From contig JAVLUZ010000142.1 of NCBI GenBank assembly GCA_036768485.1, forward strand, positions 8,805,863 through 8,869,862: a stretch of 64,000 nucleotides of DNA, read 5' to 3'. Each line of letters starts with the position of its first letter. The first letter of the stretch is position 1. Below are positions 35,040-46,000 of this stretch, piece after piece. The notes below the pieces were generated by a model that saw only the letters and a list, made by a program, of their open reading frames with translations, was not told the origin of the DNA and did no database searches. The position numbers and the translations under genes were made by a program. Source of the stretch: Mermis nigrescens (Eukaryota > Nematoda > Enoplea > Mermithida > Mermithidae).

Positions 35040-37250
35040 CGATCAAATGTTTTTAGCATAAATTTTACCCAACTACTGGGTGTAAAGAACACTTGCATTT
35101 AGATTTTTAATCATAACGTTACGTAGAACATTACAAAATTGAGCTTTTAAAATGCTCTAAAACTGAATTTAATTTTACACAACTACTGGATGTAAATAAA
35201 ACATACAGTCAGATTCGTAATCCTGACCTTTCGGGACGTATTTTAAAAAATTCGGTCTCTGCAATGCTCTAGAGGTGCAATAAATTTGTAGTGTAAACTT
35301 TACACATCAAAAATAAATGAATAGTGTAGACATTACACAACTACTGAGTGTAGAGAAGACTAACAGTCAGATTCGTAATTCTGACGTTAAATAGCAGATT
35401 TTGAAAAAATTAAGCTTCCGCAACGCTCTAGAACTAAAATTAATTTTCATGTAAACTTTACACAACGACTGAATGTAAAGAAGATTTTAGTCGGATTCGT
35501 AACTCTGATATTACTCTGATATTCCGATAAATACTTATGAAAAATTAACTCTCCACCACGGTCTGCAGACAAATAAATATTAGATGTAAACCACTTTACA
35601 CCACTGTTGAGTGTAAACAAACGCGCCCGACTGGCATATCACGTTTGACCCCTAATAAATTTTTAGACTTTTGGTCATGTCGAGACTCATATGCGGAAAA
35701 GTTGTCAGAAAAACACAATACAGAAAGACGTTTAACACCCCCGATTTTTGACTTTACACCTCACGAAAAAGCTCAATATTGATGTGAATAAGCACAATTT
35801 GCTGTGACGTAAACCCTAAGAAAGTACTTTATTTTCATTTTATTCGACTTATTCCAATTTCTAAACGGTGAAATTGGCGAACAAAAACAGGATAAAAAAG
35901 GATAAAAACGTATTTTTCCACCATGCACCACATTGTAAAGTTTAAAAATCGGAACCTAATTACCATTGAGTATAAAGAAATTCGGTTTGAACCAGTTTGA
36001 AGCCCTTAAATTGTAGTACGTTTGTATGTGGAAGACTTCTGTTCCGTATAATATTTGAGATGGTGACCAATCAAAAAAGAGGGAAAAACTCGTTTTCCAC
36101 CCCATGGTACATCCCTGATTTTGAGCTTTACACCTCCAGAAATAACTCAATATTGAGTTTTTCAAACGCGATTTGCTGCAACGTGTAGCCCTTGGAACGT
36201 ACTTTAATCTTGTTTTATTCAATTTGTCCCGACTCATAACCGGAGAGAAATCCGAGACGAAATCTGTTTTTTACACCATCCACTAAAGTGTAAAGTTTGA
36301 ACACCTGGATATAACTCCGCTTCGAGAAGTTTGCGGGTAAGCCAAAAGTAGCCCACGAGCCATAGTACATCTTAATGAATAGGTTTTTTGGGGGGACTCT
36401 TATAAAAAGAATTTGGCAGCCATAAACAAGTCGAAACCTCGACTAAAATGTGTTTTTTACCCTCAGATTTTTTTACACTCTTTAAATATTTTTTAAATAT
36501 TTTTACGCTCACTGTAACTCTGGAAATAAATCACATTTTAAAAAATAAAATGAATTGCCATCGAGCTTAATGAATTGTCGATATATCAAAAAACCAGACG
36601 ACACAGAATGCAAAACTGAGTTTAATAAGTCGTGTCACTGATCAAAATTTAACAAATATATGTTATAACCATACATGATCTTGGGGGGGGGTTTCACCCC
36701 CGCAGAATCATTTTTCACCCCCGCAAAAAAATTTTTCACCTCCCCCAGAATTGGCGATTTTTCAAAAGTTTCCTAAACTTACCTGAAAATTGGTAGAGAA
36801 AGTGTCTTTTTAAGGGTTTTTGGCTATCTATTTGCTCAAAATCGCCAAATTTTCGGCGCTTCGCGCCATATATTCATGTTTTAAGCGATATATTGGTCAA
36901 TTTATTCGACTTTTTTCGAAATTTTTTTCATGATTTTATGCTCTCGTCAGAAACGCCAAAAAACGATGTTTTTTAACGCGTACCGGCCATTTTTGGGCCC
37001 AAAAAGGGCACTTTAGGTTTTCACCCCCCCAGATTTATGCTGTGCATGTATGGTTATAACGTTACAGTAAAACATTACACGCTCTTTACACACCAGGTAT
37101 TGATTTAAAAAAACACGAGCAGCGAATTTTTTATTATCTATCTTTAAAAAAACCGCACAATGCAGAAAAGACCGGTTATAGCTGTAGGGGGTGGACATAT
37201 GTTTGGGGTGGTACCCAAATATATTATAGGTAAGCGCTACCCATGATTAT
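35040..37250. repeat. Large GTGTAAA/TTTACAC element, copy 3
   Basis: It matches copies 1 and 2 from the GTGTAAAG-rich blocks (35080-35640) through 'actttattttcattttattc' (35828) and 'aggacgaaatctg'-type spacers to the 'gttatagctgtagggggtgg' landmark near 37165. It then stops near 'ggtaagcgctacccatgatt', so the long tail present in the other copies is missing. It is interrupted by a younger element at 36670-37052. Confidence 0.6.
36670..37052. mobile_element. hAT-like element with perfect 8-bp target duplication
   Basis: 383 bp. It begins catacatgatcttggg and ends ctgtgcatgtatg, which is inverted. It is flanked on both sides by gttataac (36662-36669 and 37053-37060). The G-rich 5' part and the 'cggcgcttcgcgcc' hairpin near 36854 are shared with other repeats. 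It sits inside copy 3 of the large GTGTAAA element, so it is younger than that. Confidence 0.75.
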
Positions 37251-37941
37251 CACAATTTAATGCTATAATAGTTATGGAAGGAACAAGACTATACTTACCA
37301 AGCTGATTCTGAAAGCAGCAAGATTAAATAAAAGTGAAATCAAAAATTCAAAATGCAAGACATACATATGTCCAATTGTAGCGATGAAAAATCAGGAATA
37401 TGAAAAGTTTTACTAACCTCTGTAATCTCTTACTTCTTGGAACCTGCTACGAGCACGGTACGGAGCTTGCAAATCTTTGTTTGTCCTGCACAATAGATCT
37501 TTCATCCAACGCTTATTAATCCTCTGCGCGTAAGAAACAAATATTATATAATTCACATTGACTTAAGCCAATTTTTAAACTGCTTCAGCTCAATTAGCTA
37601 TTCGACTTATTCTCTACCCAAATAGAGCATAACCGGTGTGGGCGGAGCGAGATAAAGCTAAAATGGCCTAAACTCTTTTATAAATGTCATTAAAGCCTGG
37701 AACTTGCCTAATTCCGTTTCTAGACAATTGAAAGCACTTTTGTCTACTTCCTACATATTTTGTCATAAAAACTAGACGGCGCTGGGTCATTTGATAAATA
37801 GATGGTATGTTATCCTGATAGTAATAATCTGACATAAGTGTGGGGGGACAAAAAAGGCAAACTTAATGCCAAAGAATTAAAAAATACAAATTTTCTAGGG
37901 AAAGTGCTTGTACTTGACCAGAAACTATCAATTATAGTACC
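37251..37941. other. Gene-free stretch
   Basis: Nothing identifiable; A+T-rich DNA without supported exons. Confidence 0.35.
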
Positions 37942-38109
37942 TATAGTCCGTTTCACATAACTCCGTGCATTAATTGTAAGAATTTTCGTCGACAGTAAGC
38001 CGAGGGTACGATAATTATATATCAGATCAATGCTATAATCGCAATCCGTCTGCTTATTATCGGAAATAGTTATAAAATTTATAACCGAAGTTGTGTGAAA
38101 CAGTTTATA
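37942..38109. mobile_element. TA-flanked MITE, copy d
   Basis: The ends are tatagtccgtttcacataac and gtgtgaaacagtttata, with the family's near-palindromic middle. Confidence 0.7.
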
Positions 38110-38519
38110 GTTGTCACGCACGCTGTTTTAACTTTGATAGGTAGCAAATTCTAAGACCATTTTAGCACAAAAATTTTGTGGTGCTTTGTACATCTGCGTT
38201 CTAGATTTCCCAGATTAACAGAAGAAATAATTTTTGGCGAAATCGTGACTTTCTTGCAAGAAAATCTTGAAATCGACCAGAAACTGTCAGTTATACTAGG
38301 TAATTGTACAGTGTCTTGGAGTTTCTTCCAATTTTTAGGACCACTCCAGCTTGAAAAATTATCTGTCTGACCTTCCCGAGCCGGTGTCACACCTCAAAGT
38401 GTATAACCAGCTTTACCCCAAAGTGTCCAATCTTTTTGTTACTAAGATTAATGTAAGGTCAACAAAACCGGATGGTCAGTTCTCTGTACTTAAAGAATAA
38501 AAATGTGAATTCACCTAGT

Positions 38520-39420
38520 AATATTGGTATAGGAATTCTATTTGGGTCAGCCGGGAAAAATTTTAAAAAGTGCCGTTTTCGGACTAAAAAACGATAAAAT
38601 TGACTTTAAAAACTTTTTTGTCGTTCCTGACAATGCTCGTTCTTTCTACAACATAAAAACATAAAAAATTTGAAAAAATGCGGAAAAAATACGAGCAAAT
38701 TTGAACCAAATATATTCAGAATTTGACATTTTTCAATCAAAAATTAGCGTGATTTCTGGTGCAAAAATTTTACAAAAAATTTCACAAATTTTAAGCTATG
38801 TTGTGCGAAATCTGCTTCAGTAAAACAACACACTTACGATTTTTTGAAAAGTTAAGAATTCTAGAAGGCCAGCAGCCATTCTGCGTAGACTCAAAGCCCC
38901 AAGAACATTCGGCTAGATACCATACATGTAACAGCATGGGAATTCTGGAGGGGGTCAGGCCCGCAAAATTTTCAAAACGAGTCTTTTTGGGGGCAGGTGC
39001 ACGGCAAAAACACTGTTTCGAGACGTTTTAGACAATGGTCGTTCTTTCTAAAACACAAACACATAAAAAATTTCGAATCGGAAATACCTAAAATGGCTTA
39101 AAACGCAGGTTTTAGCCAAAAATCGAGGGGGGAACGAAAACTCTCCTGACTTTGGAGAAATGGGGGACGGCCGACTTCGGGTGGGGGACACACGAGGGCG
39201 TGAGGAAGAGGGGGGCTTGGGGGTATGCACCCAATTTGAAATCTTTTTTTGTAACAGTCTTCCGATGCCAATGGATAGTGCTCGATGAGAAACGTTGAAA
39301 GCTGGTGTTTTTCGCTATACCACCTTTTTTAAGACTATTTTTTGACCTGTGAAAAATCTTGCACCCCCAGAATTTTGGTGCTGCCCACCTATAGTGGGGG
39401 ACCCCCATCCCTGTTACATG
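38520..39420. repeat. Nested interspersed repeats
   Basis: Bases 38530-38905 are a copy of the 'gaacataaaaacata' family. From 38920 a second partial copy starts (catacatgtaacagcatggg) and is broken by G-rich families (39115-39230 and 39240-39400). The right end is 'ttacatgtatgg'. None of the open frames here is treated as a gene. Confidence 0.5.
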
Positions 39421-40091
39421 TATGGTTGGTTTGAACTAGGTAGGTCTGGGTGTCAGCCAATTTTGTTAAGCCCAAGAGCATGTAACATCAATTTTGATAA
39501 GAAAAATAGTGCAAGACGACTTTATTTCACAGTTAACATATGATTTCAATTTTTTCCCCGATGTTTATTGTTGTCCAGTCTTAAAATTGATTTCTTCTAC
39601 CTTGCAGAAAAAACTTTTCTGTTGGTGCTCAAAGTTTAAACCGCCCTAAGGTGCAATTATCATGTCTTAAAACTCCAGAAAGATGGAATGAAAATCGTCT
39701 ATACAAGTAAGACTACTGTCCCATTTATAATAATTTCTCATAATTAATACTTTTTTACTATAAGTTTAGAACTTTTTTATTACATCTGTTTGAGATAAAT
39801 CAACTCGATGTTTTGGGTTTTCTCACTGCAGACCAGTTGTGCTGTGCACAACAGTTGCATACTAATAATTTAAATTCAGTTGAGTTTATATAACGATCAT
39901 CCCGGTGCCGGCTGAAAACGATGCACCGCCATCAATGTTAGCACATTGCGTTATTCAATTATTTATTTTCACTCGTAAAAAGGAAATAAGCATACTAAAA
40001 GCTGGCTTCTCACTTCCCTATGAAGTATGTGAGTACTTCATTCAAAACGTGTGTATAAAAGTAGGCAAATCAGAATCGATTCGAAAAGATA

Positions 40092-40097
40092 TTTATT
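40092..40097 (-). terminator. Poly(A) signal of MPDU1
   Basis: AATAAA on the minus strand, 76 bases after the MPDU1 stop codon, in an otherwise plain A+T-rich 3' flank. Confidence 0.5.
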
Positions 40098-40173
40098 CAC
40101 AAAAAGAGACCAGATCAACAGCTTGTCAAAATTATGACGCATGTCCAAACAAACATGAATACAAGATGCTACT

Positions 40174-41790
40174 TTAATCCATCTTTTGCGGAACTTTCCT
40201 TCCCCAATACATTAAAATTTGAGCAAAAATCATTCCATTCATTGTTGTAGCAACGACGTACGTGCCAATAAGCAGCGAATCTCCGGTTTCCTGTACCGAA
40301 GTAAAAATCCTTGCTGCGCAGCCGGCAAATTGTAGAAATACTGTGATCGGTGATAACTGGCCAGTGCTTTTGTTTTTGAAATTTTCAGCAGCTTGAATAG
40401 CCTTAGCTGCAATACAATAGCGAAAGCGAAAACCTCTTATATCGTCATGGTACCTATCGATTTCAAAATGGCATATTAAAAATATACGTTTTGCTATGAT
40501 TTTCTAATATCAAATGCAAAAATATCAAAATTCTGTATGAAACTGAATGAGACAAGATTATGCAACAGTTTCAAAACGATTAATAATTGCTTCAAAAAGG
40601 GGACGAAAAAACGAAGGATCAATCTACTATTCTTTATGATATACAATACATACGGTCTCTTCCACGCAAGTTTAGGCATAACCACGTCGACGGATTGTTA
40701 TTATTGCATCGGAGCTGGTACATAATTATCGTAATTTGTCGGTTTACTGTCGATAAAGGTTCATGGTATTTATGCCCCAACTTATGTAAAACAGACTATA
40801 GTAATATTAATAATCGCACTATCATAATATAATATTAATTTAAAATATAGTACAAAGGATATATATTTTCAGTACAACATTTTCTGAATCCAGAAATTAA
40901 TCGGAATAAAAGCAGGCAAAATTTTATTCCATTCTATTTAAAGTCAACAGTGAAAAGGCTTATTTCAAAGAGACAAGATAATAATGGATAATAATGGAGA
41001 GGCAGAAAGTGGTAGCTTCAAATTATGTTATTAATCATGGTTCTTAATTTAGAACTTATAATAATATCATTCAACGATTTAATTCACCTACAGTTTCAGA
41101 TATTAAAGCATATTGTATTAAACTAGAAAACTGCTTATCATTATAAATAACAAAAACTATCTAATAATTACGTAAACTACTTAGTATATTATTTTAAATT
41201 AGAAAGTTCCATGGGGTTTAGGGAGATAACGCCAGCTTAGAATGCTTGTCGATACTTTTTATACACGTAGGTACTTTTGCTCACTAACCTGCAACAACGA
41301 CTGGAATATTGAATGATTGAAGAAGGGCCAAATAACGAATCGAGATTAATTCAGAACTTGCTGCAACGATAAGGATATATCCAATAAAGAACAACACCGC
41401 ACCTGATTTCATCCCTCTATACCACATTATCAAACTAGCAACTAAGGCAGTTTGTATGGCAACGGTTAAACTGTCGCCCCAGGCGCTAAAATTAAACCGA
41501 CTGACATAACTATATGCCACTGTTGCCGTGAAGCAAAATAATTCCAGTAAATTGCTGAGTAGAGAAATGCCAGCGCCTGATTTGGCCCGAAAAATTTTCA
41601 AAATTTGCGGAATTTTTATTAGAACCGAACCGATGACGATTAGTAAACCTAAGCCGCGACTGGCAACAAGTCGTAGGCATTTCGTATGAACAATATTCAA
41701 GTTGATTAGCAACTCCTCGAAGCAATTTTCAGGAAAAACATAATTTATAGCACTATAAAGCGATTGCATATAGACTGACGTTTCTGGCAT
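40174..41790 (-). CDS. MPDU1: Mannose-P-dolichol utilization defect 1 protein (PQ-loop), intact
   Basis: MPDU1 is a seven-span ER membrane protein needed to use mannose- and glucose-P-dolichol as donors in N-glycan, GPI-anchor and mannosylation pathways. Exon 1 is 41289-41790 and exon 2 is 40174-40406. The 882-base intron is GT-AG with a phase-1 join (G plus CT gives Ala). The ATG at 41790 has G at -3; the frame is open a little further upstream without another ATG, and this start gives 244 residues against about 247 in human. Family signatures are SRGLGLLIVIGSVLIKIPQI (first PQ-loop), AKSGAGISLLSNLLEL, FSAWGDSL, ALLQSFNIPVVVAG, and GQLSPITVFLQFAGCAARIF then SVQETGD (second repeat). The C-terminus ends in a short basic tail (GRKVPQKMD). 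No disruption is visible. The intron carries a MITE (40651-40800). Confidence 0.95.
40651..40800. mobile_element. TA-flanked MITE, copy e, in the MPDU1 intron
   Basis: The left end is decayed (tacggtctcttccacgcaag) and the right end is well kept (cttatgtaaaacagactata). The middle 'cgtcgacggattgttatta' matches the family. Confidence 0.6.
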
Positions 41791-43072
41791 TGCAATAAAC
41801 AAAGGAGGCAATCGAACTGCCTTAAAATCAAAGAGATATAGATAACTAGGAAACGTGTAAGCTTATTTGGAACGAGAAGCAACGTGGTGGATAATCATGA
41901 AAAAAGGAAAATTTTGTAAAAAGAATTAAAAAATCTGTGACTAAAATTGGCAAAAATTGAAGTGATAGATCAACGCCATTTTAGGATGTAAATCAACTAA
42001 GAAGACCACTTGGATTCGATAAACCGACGGAAAAACTTTGACCTTTGGCATTGATTGATCATCAGGCAAAATGTAGAAATTCACGATTAGGTAACCAATT
42101 AATACTTAACTAAGTAATATTACCTCACGAAAGAATAAAATGCTTCAAGAATATCATTTTCAACATAATCAATTAACTTTAAGCTGCTCCTCTTAGGTTT
42201 GGTAAGAGCCTCGTAGATAAAATAGACGCAGGAACATTTAATCTTAAACCTCACGTGGAGATGGGAAATGAAGCTTTCCAATTTAATATTTGCGTTCTCT
42301 CAAAAGCGAGCCCACATTTTAAATTTCTAAATATTAGCTAGCGATAGTTAGATAAGAAAAAACATTCCAGCATTCCCATGACTGCTAGTGCTCATGCATT
42401 CACAGGCTTTTAAAAGCTACATCGGGTGTCTCGAAACGATACTAAAACCAATAGACCCATTAAACATGCCTGCATACTTTCTATTCGGTTTTACTTACTA
42501 CAGAAATTCTTTTTCAAAACGGCCTGTCGGTTTTAGGATAGAATATTTTCGTTTAGGAAATACACTGTATGAGCGGGATTCTCAATTATTTAATACTAAG
42601 GAATTTCAAACACTTAAGATTGTAATATTGCAACGAGTGAAAGACCTCGGAATGCTTCACTTTAGAATGAACATACTGCTTTCCTCACCTCAGTTTTGCA
42701 TATAAGAGCGAAAATCAATCACAAAACGTTTTATTCAACCGACTTGAAATGGAATGCCGTACAGTACAGTTTAAGGGAAAAATTGAAGGCTGAGGCATAA
42801 AACACTTCGACACTTAGAAAAGTCTTGCGGAATCATTATACGAACGTCAATCTTGCAATGAAATATCACAAAACTGTCAGCCATTAAGCGCAACAAATAC
42901 AGAATTTTATAAAATTAAAAAGCTGAGATTATTTTCGAATAGAAGTCAGAAAACAAAACGGAAAAACAGATTTTAATTGAGATTATATCAATTGCGGACA
43001 TAATAACAAGAGCTAAATAGCACTTTGAGCCAAGACAAACCTACAATTCTAGCACATACATTTACGAGCAAA
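41791..43072. other. Intergenic DNA between RFC5 and MPDU1
   Basis: This is the ~1.3 kb upstream flank of MPDU1 and downstream flank of RFC5. A plus-strand frame at 42388-42705 is open for 105 codons but has no recognisable family, splice signals or composition shift, so I do not call it. No promoter element stands out. Confidence 0.4.
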
Positions 43073-43078
43073 TTTATT
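43073..43078 (-). terminator. Poly(A) signal of RFC5
   Basis: AATAAA on the minus strand, three bases after the RFC5 stop codon. If used, it implies a very short 3' untranslated region. Confidence 0.45.
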
Positions 43079-43081
43079 CGT

Positions 43082-46000
43082 TCAATCATCAACTTTTATC
43101 GCGTTTCTGGCAGTGTAAAATATGCTGATCAAAGCAGTAAGTTGCATTTTTTCACTACTGCCCGCCGCAAGTCTGCTTTCGAGATCGGACATCTTGTCCA
43201 AAATATAAATCTTAACATACGCTGGCAATTCCACTGAAAATACGCACATAGGAGTCAAATATGAAAACAACTTTCACTGCAAATGATTTTTGGTTAGAAA
43301 GTGAATGCGTTTGTATAATAATATTATTGCTACTATTTAGTTGCTCGGAGCGGATGCTACTTTATTATTCGTATTACTATCAACACTATTCTTACTACTC
43401 CTATTAAATTGAATATCTAAGAAAGGTAGAGAAACATACGCACCGTATTTTTTGTACGGGAGAAAGATTTTGATTCTCATACAAAGATTTTTGGAGCAAT
43501 CTTTGTATGTCTTTATACACAAATTATCAGGCACGTAGCTCTGAGGGGAATTGGGGGCACGGACCCGCCGAAATTCAGAAAAATCGGAAAAATAGGACTT
43601 TTTAGACATTATTTTGTGTTATTTTTGGCCTTTTTGGGTTTAGTCCCCCCAAAATTGGTGTTGATCCCCTCAAAATAGGACCAGCAACGTGCCTGCAAAT
43701 TATACAGTTTTTGGCCGATTTTAGATTGTACGAAGAAAAATCGAAGTTTTTGTACAAAAAACATTGTACATACGGTGAGCTTAGTGACCGGAATCTTGAG
43801 CAGCAGGAGAGGAAAAATTTTAATCACAAGAAAGTGAAATTCGGGCAAAAATGCATGAGAAACAAAATTTATTCTTATAATTATTTCAAATTAGCCTCAA
43901 CTGACAAAAACTGGAATAGACAAACGTACTCAAGTACCATAAAAAGGCTGAAAGTATCCATAGCAATGAACAACAAACTAAAAGAACAAGAATTTTCTCG
44001 CATCCTGAATACCTGACGAACTTTTATAAAGCGACATATATAACAAAGATGAAAATTATTTTTTAATAATCGTGAAAAATTACATATGTACATTTCTTCC
44101 TCCATTATACCTACTTCAGAAACTAAAAATAAATTAAGATATATAATCGAATTTTCTTATGCCTCTGGTCAAAAATCAGAAAAATCGTACTCATGAGCTG
44201 GCAAGTATAAGTAACATCACTCCATAAAATTTAGGGAATATGCTTAAGTAAACTAAAAAGTTGTTGTACATCATTCTTTTGATTCTGTTCAGCTTTCAGT
44301 CAAAGTTAGTGGCTGATCCAGAATTTTCTGATAGGGTACGAGACCCCAAATTTTTCCAATAGTCTAGGAGAAAAAATCTGATTATTACGCATAAGGTAGC
44401 GATCTTTTGATAGTCAAAAGCTATTTCTGATGCAAAAAATTGTTTTAGAATTCTCGCTAAAAAACTAGATAAAACTGTCTAAATTACTATATATTCTTAT
44501 TCAAAAAATCATCGTGAGAACCCATAATCTTTGTTCTGTACAAATCTACTCTTCTGACTTAAAAGTAAGGGTTTTAGAGCGCCTTGAAAGTTAGCGAGCG
44601 TGTCATTAATGAGCACAAAAAAATTTCAAAAATTGCAATAAAAATGGCTAAAATAAGTGAAAAAGACAATCGAGTCCTTATTGCGCAAACTATCTACAGG
44701 CAATGGGGAGCTCCTTCCTCCATAAATTCGCCCTCGCACGATGCTTAAGCTTTTATAGATTTCGATTAAGATTCGAAAGACAAGTTATCGAAAATTTGCC
44801 GCGGAACTCTTTCAGAAATTACGGCATAAGAATTAATAAGGATCTGCTTGAATAAAAAGGTAAAATAAAAATGTACACAGTGTACACGAAACAACTTACA
44901 TCTGTGAACGTATAAGTGCACTTCAGTTAAAATATCCTGCAGAGCGAGGCCTTTCGAAACTTTGAGATCAGATATTGCTAAAGGATAAAAAAACGAGTTT
45001 AAATATTTAGTAATTGGCACAAAGTAGCCTTCTACAGAAGGCATTAATCAGTATTTTCTGCAAAGTAAAAGAACTTTTTAGAACTTGGTAAAACTTTTTG
45101 GTGATTTTTGTACGTGCAAAGAAGGATTAATGCATATATAATATAAAAGACGCACGTGCAAAATCCCTATAAGGTTTTTCTGCACAGCGCGAAGAAGCTT
45201 ACGTACATACATGTAATGGCTCAAAATGGGGGGGGGTCCCGGCCAATTCTAGGGGAGGGGGTAAATTACCTCCAATACGCCTAAAAGCGGTCAAAAAATT
45301 AAATTTTTTCCAGAAATGGGGAGATGGTAAAAAAATTTCTGACTTTGGGGGATGAGGGAGACGTCCAACTTTGGGTAAGGGGATTCCCCCCATCCCCCTT
45401 CTCATACGTGCTCGTGTAGAAATACGATGCATCAAATACGAAGGGGCTGATAAAAATCAGAAGATCAGCGATCAGCAAGCGTTAATAAGGTAATTAATTT
45501 CAGCACGTAAAATATGTTGCACTTCAAACAGTACAGCTTACGGAACATAAACATTTATAGTCATGGCCTCTAAAAAAACCACGTTTCATGTTTTTTGCAT
45601 ACATATATTCATTGTGCAAGCACCCCAGTCTAGAAACTAATATAATCAGAGCAATGTCCCGTCGATGCTCCATCTTTTGTCACTTAGTGGATTTCATAGA
45701 TCCCTTTAGTCTTGGAGAAAAAATCTATCAAAGTCAAAACTAAAAAAACCAGCAAATTTTATTTGGGAAGTAGAGAAACCATGGAAAATAAAAAAACCAC
45801 ACCGAAATGTTATGCGAAATGCGTGGTTTGCAGCGTAAAATAATTAGTTGACCTCACATAATCATATTTTTTGAAAAAATTCATTTTTAACGATAGTTCC
45901 GTTCATTTTATCACATTTATATAAGAATCAACAATTTTTTCTGAATTTTATTAAAACTTCTATAAATTTCACAAATAAAGTCTTGAAGTGATAATAAAAC

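Noticed and set aside
39905..40177. 90-codon plus-strand open frame
   Set aside because: It overlaps the MPDU1 3' end and poly(A) region on the other strand, has no composition shift and matches no family.
42388..42705. 105-codon plus-strand open frame between MPDU1 and RFC5
   Set aside because: No splice signals, no recognisable domain and A+T-rich codons; plausible by chance in this DNA.
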